DNA of 64,000 nucleotides from Antitrichia curtipendula (Eukaryota; Streptophyta; Bryopsida; Hypnales; Leucodontaceae): NCBI GenBank assembly GCA_951230915.1, contig OX579642.1, positions 62,001-126,000 on the forward strand. The letters are read 5' to 3'. Below are positions 10,842-21,193 of this stretch, one piece after another. The stretch's first letter is position 1. Every line of letters begins with the position of its first letter. A program made the translations under genes and the position numbers. Below the pieces are notes generated by a model. The model saw nothing but the letters and a program-made list of their open reading frames with translations. It did not search any database and was not told the DNA's origin.

Positions 10842-12749
10842 ATGACGGAAACTCGAGCCCGTAGATTGGCGGTGACCGCACGGACTGTCAGCCCGGTGAT
10901 TCCGTTCGATACGGATCGCCATAGAGAGTTGCAAGAGGATTTAGAGACCATGGGCTGTGTCGGATTCTTACACCGCCCATGGGACTTGAAGAGTGAAGGA
11001 ATGATTGAAGAACTCCTTTACGGAGTTCCCAATCAGTATGAGTTGACGGTGAGGGGCCGCCCGAGAGCGTGGACACAAGAGCTCTGGGCCGGAACGTACT
11101 TTGCACTGAACCGGGGGCATGGATGGGCCGGCCGGACGGAGAAGTTTGCGGCGGAAAGATTCCGGAACTCCGCCGACCTAAAAGAGGGGTTTGCAGCGAC
11201 GGATTGCGTGTATGCCCGGGATCAGCAACTCTTAGAGTTCCTGATCCCCATCCTGTATCCGGAAAAGCCTAGCCGGGTGACTACCACGGTGGCCAACACC
11301 ATTTTTGGGGCTTTAGGAAACAGGATTAACCCGCCCCTAAGACCTGTAAATTGGGGCGGACTTATTCACACGATTGTGGATAAGTTAGCGAATGGGATTT
11401 CAGGACGGAAGACCAGTTACATTAGCCCGTACTTGTTCCACTTGTACCACCGGATGGAAACCCTGAGCGAGCCGGAGCAGCTTATGTACAAGAAAGGGGA
11501 AAATCTCCTCAAGTGCGGGCTGAGACCGGAACCGCAGCCGGAGGAGCCGGAATCTGAGGAGGAGGACGTTCCGGAGGAAACACAGACCACTCCGGAGAAG
11601 GCCGGAACCAGTAGGCGGAAGTCCACCGACCGGACAGCGCGAGGGAAACAAGTGGCGGAAGGTTCCGTCCAGCCGGAAAGCCCACACGAGGAGTTAGATC
11701 CAGTCGAGAACGCCATACATTGGCTGCGAACGACGAGGACGGTGAACGACCGGATGGCAGCAGTACTCCAAGACGTTTGCCATTCGTTAGGAGTGAAGGA
11801 CGAGAGAGAGATCTTGGCCGCCATCGCACGAAGACCGAATCCGGAAGACGTCAAGGTTCTGTACGATCAGATCCGGAGTCTTCAGGAGGAACGGGATCAG
11901 TTCCGGAGCCAGCACCAGTGGTCGGAACGGGAGATGCACATCGCGAACCGGAAGTCCACGGAAGCGATGACTCTAGTACGGAAGCTGGGAGAACTGATCG
12001 ACCTTCCGGCCAGCACCATCTCGAGGGCCCAACTCTGGAACTCACAAATGGTGGCCCAAGGCCACATTACCGGAACGAAGGTCGTATTCATCCTGACGGA
12101 TTTCGAGGCCCGGATGGAGGGGGTGCTGAAGGAGATGCGACAGCTGATTGGAAGCCTCGACCCGAACCTGCTTGACCAAGCAATGTTTGCTGATCTTCCG
12201 GGAGGAGAGTTCCAAGAAACCCATGGAGCCGGAACTTCAACGGGAAAGAGGAATCCGGAAATCCCGACTCACGTGGTCACTTATCCGGAGGTTAAAACGC
12301 CGAAGGAAGCAAGCACGCAGACCACCGTCCAGGAGGGGACAGTCGGAAGACAGGCGGCGGTAAACCTGTTTCCGCCTCTCCAGCTGACGGAGACGGAAGC
12401 TGAGGCCATAGCAGCAGCAAGTGTCCGGAATCCTGCCCGGACCGATCCGGACAGGTTTATGCATATGCAGAACACTCCACCACCAGCGAATCCGGGCAAC
12501 ACCGTCATTAATTTGACGGAGACAAAGACGACACGACAGCGACACACGAGGATCGAGGAGCCGCTGGAGATCGATGAGACGGAAGAGGAATCTGCGGAGT
12601 CTCACTCCCAATCGGAAGGGACGGATTCTGATCCGCCTCAGATCCGGACTCGGTCGGCAACGAAGAGGACTCCAGCAAAGGTAACTGCCCGGAAGTCCAC
12701 TCCAGCGAATCTTAGGGCCGGACCATCGACAAAGAAGCCCCGCAAATGA
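10842..12749 (+). CDS. element A protein, unknown function (635 aa)
   Basis: Intact single-exon ORF from ATG 10,842 to TGA 12,749. Residues about 20-225 form a globular-looking region with GFLHRPWDLKSEGMI, RPRAWTQELWAGTYF, FLIPILYPEKPS and TTVANTIFGALGN. The same motifs recur in element B (GFLSRPWSLKSEEMI, FVVPILYPERPN, TWANTIFGALSG). Then follow an acidic Pro/Glu stretch (about 230-260), a charged helical, probably coiled-coil region (about 300-460), a Ser/Glu acidic patch (about 580-600) and a basic tail ending TKKPRK that could be a nuclear signal. The layout of a globular N-terminus, coiled coil and basic end could suit a DNA-binding or capsid-like protein. I see no transposase catalytic triad or zinc finger. 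A loose likeness to plant transposon-associated N-terminal domains is not strong enough to name it. Confidence 0.85.
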   Translation: MTETRARRLAVTARTVSPVIPFDTDRHRELQEDLETMGCVGFLHRPWDLKSEGMIEELLYGVPNQYELTVRGRPRAWTQELWAGTYFALNRGHGWAGRTEKFAAERFRNSADLKEGFAATDCVYARDQQLLEFLIPILYPEKPSRVTTTVANTIFGALGNRINPPLRPVNWGGLIHTIVDKLANGISGRKTSYISPYLFHLYHRMETLSEPEQLMYKKGENLLKCGLRPEPQPEEPESEEEDVPEETQTTPEKAGTSRRKSTDRTARGKQVAEGSVQPESPHEELDPVENAIHWLRTTRTVNDRMAAVLQDVCHSLGVKDEREILAAIARRPNPEDVKVLYDQIRSLQEERDQFRSQHQWSEREMHIANRKSTEAMTLVRKLGELIDLPASTISRAQLWNSQMVAQGHITGTKVVFILTDFEARMEGVLKEMRQLIGSLDPNLLDQAMFADLPGGEFQETHGAGTSTGKRNPEIPTHVVTYPEVKTPKEASTQTTVQEGTVGRQAAVNLFPPLQLTETEAEAIAAASVRNPARTDPDRFMHMQNTPPPANPGNTVINLTETKTTRQRHTRIEEPLEIDETEEESAESHSQSEGTDSDPPQIRTRSATKRTPAKVTARKSTPANLRAGPSTKKPRK

Positions 12750-13847
12750 CTAGTGCGGATGGGTGTCTTTTTAGTTAGGATTTTGACTTATTAGTTATTT
12801 CCGGAAACGGGTAACCCGGACTGTGGGCCCCTAGTTCCGGACTTTTAGGCTGTCAAACGGCTTTCCGGTTTTGCCGGAACGGTTATTAGGACCGTTAGCC
12901 GGATTTTTAGTTGGTCGTTGGCCGGGTTTTGTGTGGGCCTTTTGGCCGCTTTTTGTTTGCTTTTAAGGGCAGGCCGGCTTATTGGCCTGTCATTCCCTTT
13001 CTTGTCATTTAATCGAAGCTTACCGGAGATCAATTTGATCATCTCTTTGCGTATCGCGTTGATGATTGAGTCGTACACTGGTTTGTGAGTGAGAGTGTGT
13101 GAGAGGGAGTCCGGATTCTTGGGTTGACGGATACATATGCTGTGACGGAAGAGCTTTAGATGTGTGAATGAGGAGTTGTGCATGGTGCCTTTAAATTGCT
13201 GGAACGGTGATCCGGTGGAAGCTTGTTACGGGTGAGGGTGCGAGTCCGAAAGTCCAGGGAGGATTCCGTGCGGAGATAAGCAACCGCCTGAGGAATTATC
13301 CCAGCCATCGGAAGGTCTGCCAACCTCTGGAGCACTCGAGAGATACGAAGTCAGCACTACAATCCGGAAAGTCTGGATCTGTCGTTGTAGTAAGGTGGAT
13401 CTAACCGGGCCCTGTGTGACCTACTTTCCGGATACGTCATCTGGAAGATTGTGAGGGTACGGATTCTCCCTTTGCTATTACCGTATAATTCTTGGGTGTT
13501 TGTTTTGTTTGTTACGGATAGAGAGTGTGAACCAAGAGTGGCGAGTCCCTACCCCTCGGAAAGATCAATAGTGGACCCCCCTGAGGGTGAAACAGGGGTA
13601 TCTAAAACCAGTTACTTGAGAGAGTTGGAACCGGAATCCGGAATTGGGCGGATTCGGATTGGAATCCGGAAAATACTAGTTTCTGGAAGATAGCAATAGA
13701 GTGTACGGATTGCTTGGGGTGTTTTTGGAAGTGATCCGGATACCCAAAACTTGCAGCAACATACTAGAATTCCCTGGGACGATAACTCGTGTCATCTTAC
13801 CATATTTTTGTGTTAAAGATACTTACGCGCTAACTACGCGTGCGACA
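12750..13847 (+). other. 3' noncoding part of element A
   Basis: No gene. Blocks such as GTCGTTGTAGTAAGGTGG (near 13,380) and CTCGTGTCATCTTACC (near 13,787) correspond to GTCATTGTAGTAAGGTGG (near 44,262) and CACGGGTCATCTTGG (near 44,799) in element B. The 3' regions are therefore homologous and probably needed in cis. CCGGA words are frequent. Confidence 0.65.
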
Positions 13848-14344
13848 GATTCTCCGAGACAAACGTCGCGAAGTAACTCGTAGCAGACAAATATTGATTG
13901 GAATGACGAGGAAGTTGACGACCAACCTGTGGAGAAGGACGAACGAAGGGCTTGCACCATAGAGAGGACGGGAAGTGATTGCAATGACAACGAATCACTG
14001 AGTTCGGAAGTCAGAAAGGTTAGTGACTCACGTGAAGCTAACATTGGGAGATCTCCCGCTGACTATTCTGCATTGCATTTGATTACTTTCAGAATCAGAG
14101 GATATCTGACTTGCTCTGCCTGTAGGATAAGTCTCCAACACTAGCGCTGCCTTTGGAAGACTTGGTTCATTCATCTTCAAGAGGTGGCGCATATAGTGGT
14201 ATGTCTGGAGAACGACATGGAAAGGTGAAGTCACGATTGGTCAAAGGGAAGAAGGGTTCTAAATCGGCTCTGGTAAAGGATTTGATAGGTCGCGAAAGGA
14301 ATTGAGGACAAAGCGCAGACTGGACATCAACCTAAGTGATTCTG

Positions 14345-14640
14345 ACTTGCTTGACAGCAGAGTTGATAGGACGTCCAGACGTCCGGACATCCGCCTAGAC
14401 GTCCGACGGACGAGGGCGCTGACCCCCAGACGTCTTTTGACATCCTTGGACGGGCCGTCGGCGCGAATGGCTCGACGGTCGGATAGGGCGTCAAGGAGCT
14501 CGCGAACGGGATCTCGCGGACGGGCCCTCAAGCGGACAGGGTGTTGGGCTTGCGGACGCGATCGTCCGCACGATCTGTCCGTCCGATTCGCACGTACGCG
14601 TCCACATTGCCTGGTCCGCCTTCGGACGCCATAAATAGCG
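14345..14640. repeat. GC-rich CGTCCG/CGGACG subterminal region, left end of D
   Basis: Repeated words GACGTCCGGAC, CCTAGACGTCCGACGG, GGACGGGCCGTCGG and ATCGTCCGCACGATC, many of them palindromic, in a block far richer in GC than its surroundings. It ends at a TATA-like element, so it may double as a promoter. Confidence 0.6.
14630..14638 (+). promoter_or_regulatory. TATA-like box of element D plus-strand gene
   Basis: CATAAATAG occurs at the downstream edge of the GC-rich end, about 280 bases before the ATG at 14,913. Confidence 0.45.
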
Positions 14641-14912
14641 TGGCGGACGGCTCATTCTTCACAATCGTTTCCCTTGCGGAGTGGGTGATCCAGTGCCTTT
14701 CAATGGCTCTACGTGCCCCTTTCGTTTTGGTGCGTGAACGATTGTTCTCGGATACTGAATTTCACCAAATTATTTGGGTGATTACTTGGTTTTGAAGGCC
14801 TTGTTAACAACTTCACCCCGTTTCATTGGCAAGTGTCAAACATTTTGTTCAATTGTTCTAAAGATTCATGTGAACTTCGTCATCAAATCATTTCATTTTA
14901 ATCAAGGTTATC

Positions 14913-16105
14913 ATGCCTCGCAATAGTAGCTCAAGGTCCAGTAAGAAAGGCAAATCCCAGGACATGAACTGGAAAGATTGGGCAAATCCAATGTGTGTAG
15001 CTGAACCTGGATGGGAAAAAGAGCCCAAGAAGATTTGGGACTGCACAATGTGCAAAAAGTATGTCAAAATGACGCACCTCTCCAAAATGTGGTCACAAGA
15101 ACGAGCAGACAAGCAAGTTCGACGCTGGGAAAGACAAATTTCCACGTGCAAGAGCCAACACTTTGTTCACCAATACGAGAAAGTAACGAGGTGGGCTGAG
15201 CCGCCTGACTCCAAACCAAATGTCATGAATTATTCCAACATGGCCATGGTTTGGACAGAGATTGTACTCCACAAAGATGTAGACTGGCGCATAGTTTACG
15301 GGAAAAATGTTGACAATATGAAGCGCACTGACGTTGTTATTTATACGAGTTAGACTCAACCGAGTGATTGTATGCGAATGTGGTCCAATCGAGGGCAGTT
15401 TGGATTTCCGCCGGTTGTATTGTCGGATGTTGAGGATGAATGGTCGGACGACGATGATATAGAAGACAATCTAGCACCCACAACATTTACAGTGGGACAT
15501 GAGCATCAAGAAGCTCGGAAGACATCGAGTTCAATCAACAAATGCAAAAAGCTATGCGTAGAAGCATGGAGGATCGGGGTCAACAACACGGGCATGATAG
15601 GTCCTACCAACATGATCGTACTGCATCTGGTTCACAAGATGGTCAAAGGGTCTTACACTACTATAACAAACCCCGAGGTACTTATTACAATCCAGAAAGA
15701 AGCCATGGAACCACATATGATTTTGGATCTAGCCAAGGAGGCTCCCAATACTATTCCGGATCTGTTACGGGTGGTTCATATGAGCGCCACACAGGCTCTC
15801 GTCATGTCGAACCAAGGCAAGGAAGGTCTCAGCACCGTGATGTAGTTCCTCCTCTAACTTTTGGAGGTCCTTACTATGGAAATCTCAATCAAGGAGCTAC
15901 GCGAAGCGACTATGGAAGCACTTGGGGCGGAGGACCATATCTTGGCATTTATGGATCCGATTCCACACCACCAAAAGTCCAAAACGTAGAGATGACATCC
16001 ATTCAGATTCCGAATAAAGTAGGTAGAGCTATTTTAGTCGTTGTCTCACAATTGATTAGGCCTTGGAATCTTTTGCCATTGGATTATGGAGTGTGGCAAT
16101 CATAG
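14913..16105 (+). pseudogene. element D unknown protein with CxxC motif, broken
   Basis: Starts ATGCCTCGCAATAG at 14,913. The basic Ser/Lys start is followed by WDCTMCKKYVKMTHLSKMW, a CxxC plus His arrangement that could be a degenerate BED-type or similar zinc finger. A 148-codon frame ends at TAG 15,351, but the same frame continues at once with an acidic stretch (SDVEDEWSDDDD). Near 15,520-15,545 coding shifts frame to QQMQKAMRRSMEDRG and a low-complexity Gly/Ser/Tyr tail up to 16,105. One nonsense change and one frameshift therefore separate this from an intact protein of about 400 residues. No catalytic domain is recognised. Confidence 0.6.
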
Positions 16106-16633
16106 TACAACAATATCGGCATCTCGGCGAATAGCATTTACGTACTAAAATACTTTGATGTAAATATATTGTATTAAATGTATTTGGAGGTTGGTACTTG
16201 GTATCATCATAGCGGTATCGTTCAAGTATCAACTGTATTGCTTTTCAATATAAAAAATATTTGCGTACGATGAAAATCTATTATCATTATATGTGTTCAA
16301 CATTGATTATACAATTTTGAACCCAACCATACCAAGCTAACATCCATCAAAAATAATTGTTGCATTGCACTTCTCATCCAAGGATTTCAAGCAAAACATA
16401 TGATGAATGCATAAATAGATGGTAGACATTGGACATTGGAAGTTTCAAAACACACAAACATTTCAAAACTTTATATCAATTATAAGGGTGCACATATATT
16501 GGCATACATTGATGGTGCATATATATACTAAATAGTTTGCAAACAATCATGCAAATTTATGTACTCGCCTCTACATTTACCTAATACTTCTATAGTTTTA
16601 TCACTTCTATGTCGTCCACTAACACCATAGACA
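16106..16633. other. spacer between convergent genes of element D
   Basis: AT-rich noncoding DNA between the two 3' ends. I see nothing specific in it. Confidence 0.6.
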
Positions 16634-18118
16634 CTAATATGAGTGGCGGAAGTGTTCATCCGGAATAGGCCAGTTGTAATTATTGGTAAATCGATGGATG
16701 ATTTTGGACAAGCTACCGCGAGAATCAATCACCGAATCACAAAGGCGTTCCAAATAAAGGTGAAAAATCTTTGCCAAATCCTCATGGCTAAATCTTGTAT
16801 GTCCTTCATTTTCCCGATGTAAGCTCACATAGTCCGCCGACATGCAACCATTGTTGATGGCTTGAGCTATTCGACCAACCGCATATTCCTCCGATTTACG
16901 AGATAAATCCGAGATCGTTGACACATCCGCATCTCTTCTATGCAAGTATGCAATAGAAGGGTCCACCCACCACCTCTTTTTCAAGGTCTCAGTCCGCTCA
17001 CTTTGAGAAGTGAACGTGTACAAGGACTTCATTGGTTCATTACGTAAAGTAGTCATGCCCCAATCGCAAACTCCAATGTAAACACGTGACTCATCATTGG
17101 GAAAGTGAAACATAATGTTGTCCAGTGAAAGATCATCGTGCAAATGTCCAGCGCTGTACACTGCATTCATGAGGTGCACCAGTGCCCATGTAAACTCTAT
17201 GCGCTTCTTCCTCCAACGACCAAGAAAAAAAGCTTTGGTCACCTCTTCCGGGGTCGGTTGAGAATAAGCCAACCGAATGCCAATGTTATTGGGATATTCC
17301 TTATCCAATTTTAACATTTGCCTCAATGTTCCGCCATTCCACCAATACGAGTACCCTTCGTTCTGCATTGCATGAACAACAGAAAACCGGATAACTCCAT
17401 CATGTGGAATTCTCACTGCCATTGACTCGTTTTGGTGTTCCAACCTTGCGAGCGGAGGTCGTAAGCGTTGTTGATGAGATACCTTTGCTTCGAACTTCCA
17501 AAATGTGGGTATCTCACGACATCCTTCAATTTGGACCCTCCGAATTGTTGTGTATCCACCCCTCAGGATTTGATCATCTTGTGGAATCACCGTTGCTGTT
17601 TTCGGAAGCGCTAAGAGATGTCGTCGCCCATGTTGCAACTCCACAAGTCCCTCATCACTATTCCACCAATTCATTGAACCTCGCCTATTTCGATTCTTTG
17701 CAAAAGGGGCGCACTGGCGAACAAACAAGTTTGCCCTCAAAATGACCTGTTCAAAAGCGCCATCACCTACGCAGTGTTGCTTCCCGTACTTCTCTAAGAT
17801 CACCTTTGCATTCCACAATGCATCATGGACCTTGTTCCTCAAAAATTGTTGAAAGCCCTTCCTCTCCATTTCATGAATCTAGTAGGATACGTTTAAAGCA
17901 TCTATGAACTTCTGTGCCATACCTCCCTTGAATTTAGCTGGACACTCGTTTTCATACCTCGCATATTTGGTATACAACGACGCAGTGGTTTCCGACTCAT
18001 AAAATTTGACAATACACTCAATGAGAAATGCTTTTCAAGCGAGAGAGGGAGCGTCCATACTCGCCTCACTGTCCGGCTTCACTCGTTTGTCCTTCGCAAC
18101 CTTCTTTGGTCTCGACAT
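16634..18118 (-). pseudogene. protein kinase-like protein captured in element D, two nonsense codons
   Basis: Reading from ATG at 18,118, one frame runs about 494 codons to 16,634, interrupted only by TGA at 18,035-18,037 and TAG at 17,879-17,881. The N-terminus is short and basic (MSRPKKVAKDKR). Kinase signatures follow in order: a glycine-loop-like GGYTTIRRV (residue ~188), FWKFEAK as a candidate Lys strand (~206), a catalytic loop HDDLSLDN (~328, at about 17,117-17,140; canonical HRDxxxxN) and CDWGM in place of DFG (~350). The Asp of the loop and the Asn are kept, while HRD has become HDD and DFG has become DWG. This looks like a host kinase domain carried by a transposon. Its substrate is unknown, and loss of activity is likely given the stops. 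Confidence 0.7.
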
Positions 18119-18324
18119 TGTGATGAAATCACGATTAGAAGTGCACTTGCAATTTCTAATCTACAAGGCAATATACGATTTGCCAGATGATCATATACAA
18201 AATCTAGAAAAAAAAAGCAGCAAGTACCCCCTAGAAATCACACTCTTATCTTCCCTTAAAAAGGAGCCAATGGAGGATAAACCACCAAGCTCTCCGCTCT
18301 CTCTTGCATGACACAAGGGGGAAG

Positions 18325-18670
18325 ATAAAAGTGAGGATCGGACGGGCCGTCCGACTCTTTTATCCAAGGCGAACTCCTCGACCATCCGCCTGATCGGACG
18401 GACCCGATGAGGCGGACGGATAGTCGTCCGCCTCGTAAGGACCATCCGATCAGGCGGACACCACCCGTCCGACTCATCAGACGGCCCCCGTCCGCTCTGG
18501 ACCGTCCGATTGATTGGACGATTCGGCAAAGGCGTCGGAATGTCGAACGGGCCCGTCCGATCAGCGGGTGCGTGGGCAATCCGCCTGATTGGACAGCCCC
18601 TCTCAAGTGGAGATGAAACTGAGAGATTTTTCGAGGTCGTCCGAATAGGCGGACGGCTGCATCATCTGAC
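18325..18670. repeat. GC-rich CGTCCG/CGGACG subterminal region, right end of D
   Basis: Dense words GGACGGGCCGTCCGAC, CGCCTGATCGGACGGAC, CCGTCCGATTGATTGGACG and AATCCGCCTGATTGGAC, often self-complementary (for example GTCCGATCAGGCGGAC). It mirrors the left end of D and both ends of E. Confidence 0.65.
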
Positions 18671-18690
18671 TCCTAAAACGACCTCGACCA

Positions 18691-19380
18691 GCAAATAATG
18701 ACAAGGATGGGAAAGACAAAAATCTCATCGAGATTCACTTTCTTACTTAAAGAACTTGAATCATTAAATAGAACTCCAGCGATTTTTTAATGCAATGATC
18801 TTCAATCTTATACACTAAATCCTACATCCTAAATCCTATACCCTAAAACCTAAGTCTTAAATTGTATACTCTAAAGTCACAAATGTAAGAAATCATAACC
18901 AATTTAAAATATGAAAACAAATGCAAATTAAGTTCCTGAAGAAATATATAGACCATCTTCAATTAAGGACTTAGCTTGAGGATTCTTGATTGGGTTTAGG
19001 TGTTTCTTGAATTCATAGCACGCACAAGTTCGCAAATAAAGCTTTGAAGTCAATTTTTAATTTTTTATGTGAATATATTTTGTTAAACAAATTCAACAAT
19101 AGACTTTTTATGTAACTTTATCAACACCATTGTCCCACATTAGTTGAATGAATTTATACCTCAAAGAATTCACCAATGTGCAATTGTGCATGGAATTTAA
19201 AAATTAAATGTTTACTTCTCTAGCTTTTCTAAATTGGGATGTTTGGTCATTCAACCCTTTTAGGAATATTCAGGTATGTCTTTCACCTTGTGCATTTTAG
19301 CCAAAATTTAGGCAATTGAGTTATGAATAAATGTGAAATGTTTAACCCCTAGTTTTTAGGCACCTTGCTTAACTACATTT
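18691..19380. other. AT-rich DNA with degenerate CCCTAAA words
   Basis: No gene. Near 18,812-18,855 there are repeated CCTAAATCCTATACCCTAAAA words that resemble decayed CCCTAAA telomere-type repeats. The rest is unremarkable. Confidence 0.5.
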
Positions 19381-19828
19381 TTTGGCTTTGAACCTTTTTA
19401 ACTAAAAAAGGCTACTCTAGTGATGGTGATTGGTGAATGTCTAATTTTATATGATAAACAATTGAGTTGAGAATCTAAAAAAAATATATTTAAAAAGAAA
19501 CACTTAGTTTTCACTCATTAAAAAATTGTTAAGTAGAAGTAGATTCAAGATCGAAGGAAAAATTAAATCATTAATAGCTCTAAGATAGAATTGAAATATA
19601 CTAATTTCAACTCTGAGATTGTTCTAGCAAAGAATCTAGACCTTGTGAAACTTTTTTTTTTTTTTTAACTGTTAGAATCCAATTTAGAAATGAATCCTTC
19701 AAGTTATTTATTCTAAAGATACCAAAAAAACTCAGAAAATTACAAAAAATATTGAGGCCATAGGAGCCTGCCTAAAAATCTTACATCCATTTTGTCCCCC
19801 AATGGGACAATGGGACTTTAGGGGTTAA
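19381..19828 (+). mobile_element. AT-rich TTAA-type repeat, copy r2
   Basis: Shares TTAAAAAATTGTTAAGTAG and nearby blocks with r1 and ends TGGGACTTTAGGGGTTAA. Just inside the end, TTTGTCCCCCAATGGGACAA forms a small hairpin seen in other copies. No ORF; the left limit is approximate. Confidence 0.6.
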
Positions 19829-20820
19829 ACTCAAAAGAACTACACATTCAATTTGTGAAGTAGAAATTGGTGCACTATTAAATGAAAAATAATACGCGAA
19901 TAATTTTTAAAAGAATTGAAGAATTGTTAATCCCAATGAAAAAAATATTCTAATAGACAATTAATATTCTTTGATATCAATTTTGAATAAAGAATTTTGA
20001 ATTCTAGAAACATAAGACAACTCCATATGCTTTTTCTAACTTCATGATCCGCACTCCGCAAGACCGCAAGTCCGCAACATATAACTCCAAATGATTTTTG
20101 ACAACATTATTTGACATTGAATGGGGCAATTTCTTATAAGTAGGTAATTACTAATTAGGTATCAATCTATACTATCATGACCAAAATGATTTTTTAATAT
20201 TACATCAAAATATTATCACACATCCATTTTCAAAATACACTTCTAATTTGGACAACATTTATATGAATGACATGAACCCTAAACCCTAAATCTTGAATCC
20301 TATACTACACCTTTGCATACAAATATCTTAGAAGATCGTGGCTTTGATGCAATAGTATTATATATAAGTATATAGCAATTGTTTTTAGTTTCATGACATT
20401 AAGTCGGATTTGGCTTACTTCGACAAATTTCTTCATAAAAACAATTATTTTAAAATTGAGATGTCTTACAATATATAGTAATATATGATTAAAATCCAAA
20501 TAAATTTTTGAATAATTAAATCTATGATCTATCATAGAAAAATTAGGAAAAAAAATTTAGAACTACAGGTAGCATTTCATTTTGATCTTTCAAGATGGTC
20601 ATTTCAAAATATCATTGAGATGTTTAATTTCAAGATTGAACCTAAAAATAAGATGTGCAAATTGAAGAATGAACTTTGATGTTTGACCCATGAGGAGTTC
20701 AATGTCTTTGAAGTATTCACATTGGATGCTTGTTGTCATGAAGGCACACTCTTTGGAGGTGACTTGGCCATTTCAGGAATCCTATGCTGCACTAAATGAG
20801 AAAAAAACATGAACTGCTAA
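19829..20820. other. AT-rich DNA, no recognisable gene
   Basis: Low-complexity AT-rich sequence with a short CCCTAAACCCTAAAT stretch near 20,277. I see nothing coding in it. Confidence 0.5.
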
Positions 20821-20824
20821 GTAG

Positions 20825-21015
20825 ACGTACACCTGATCGGACGGTTGGACGGGATGGTCCGAAGAGTACTTGGACCGTCCGCTCCGCGGACGGGAGGGTC
20901 CGACCGCAAGTCGGACAGTCTGAGGGGCGAATGGGATGGTCCGACGATCGGTCGGACAGTTCGAGGGGCGGATGGAAGTGACCAAGGCGCGGACGGGCGA
21001 ACAAGTGGACAGACG
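20825..21015. repeat. GC-rich subterminal region of E (transposase 3' side)
   Basis: CGGACGG/CCGTCCG words such as ATCGGACGGTTGGACGGG and TTGGACCGTCCGC, abrupt against AT-rich neighbours. Confidence 0.6.
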
Positions 21016-21193
21016 GTCCAAATTCTTTGCTAGTTTTAAGGTATTTGAAAAAACAAAATTTTGATGGTGTGCACAACATGAATGAGCAAATTTGTATTAC
21101 AAACTTAAAGTTCAAACAATGAATTGTCATAACATAATGTGTTTAGGAGAAGAAACTAAACACCCAAGTTTACATCTTCTCAATCTTTATGGA

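Larger units (their letters stand above)
10425..13847 (+). mobile_element. element A: single-ORF transposon with 5-bp target duplication
   Basis: Insertion into the relic Q exon is bounded by GATTC at 10,420-10,424 and GATTC at 13,848-13,852. The element begins TGTAACG and ends GCGACA, so it is TGT...ACA, matching the ends of its relative B (TGTCGTAG...CTACGACA). It is 3,423 bp, with a TATA promoter, one 635-codon ORF and about 1.1 kb of 3' noncoding DNA related to that of B. There are no long terminal repeats, and the inverted repeat is only weakly kept. TTCCGG/CCGGAA words are very dense in coding and noncoding parts alike. The superfamily is not recognised. Confidence 0.8.
8175..14340 (+). 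pseudogene. relic Q: ParB-like/methyltransferase-like gene, third copy, split by element A
   Basis: A decayed relative of the intact genes in elements G and P. It starts abruptly inside the ParB-like core (IIGGQHTVQATKEL at about 8,185-8,227) and keeps the same intron: donor at 8,479, acceptor ending at 8,812, then DFYPVMSTIFTG, matching AFHPSLVTIFTG in G. Damage includes TAG at 8,375 where G has CAG, TGA at 8,414, a frameshift near 9,283, TGA near 9,367, TAG near 9,785 and TAG near 9,974. The methyltransferase-like end (VNVNDGPKFTSIG) is at about 10,100-10,160. The next exon (KVLEFVFDTEAQ, ARQIWDQLHIQP) is cut at 10,424 by element A and resumes at 13,848 with acidic sequence. Homology ends near 14,340, where element D begins. 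Confidence 0.85.
14345..18690. mobile_element. element D: transposon with GC-rich ends, carrying a kinase-like gene
   Basis: Two convergent genes sit between two GC-rich flanks (14,345-14,640 and 18,325-18,670) full of CGTCCG/CGGACG words. The same architecture is seen in hAT element E. Host-like AT-rich DNA resumes outside. Exact termini and target duplication could not be fixed by eye, so the limits are approximate. Subterminal arrays of a short transposase-binding word are typical of hAT elements. Confidence 0.55.

Noticed and set aside
10425..13847. Element A as an LTR retrotransposon (TG...CA ends, 5-bp duplication)
   Set aside because: No direct terminal repeats, primer-binding site, protease, reverse transcriptase or integrase were seen. 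Its relative B has inverted rather than direct ends.
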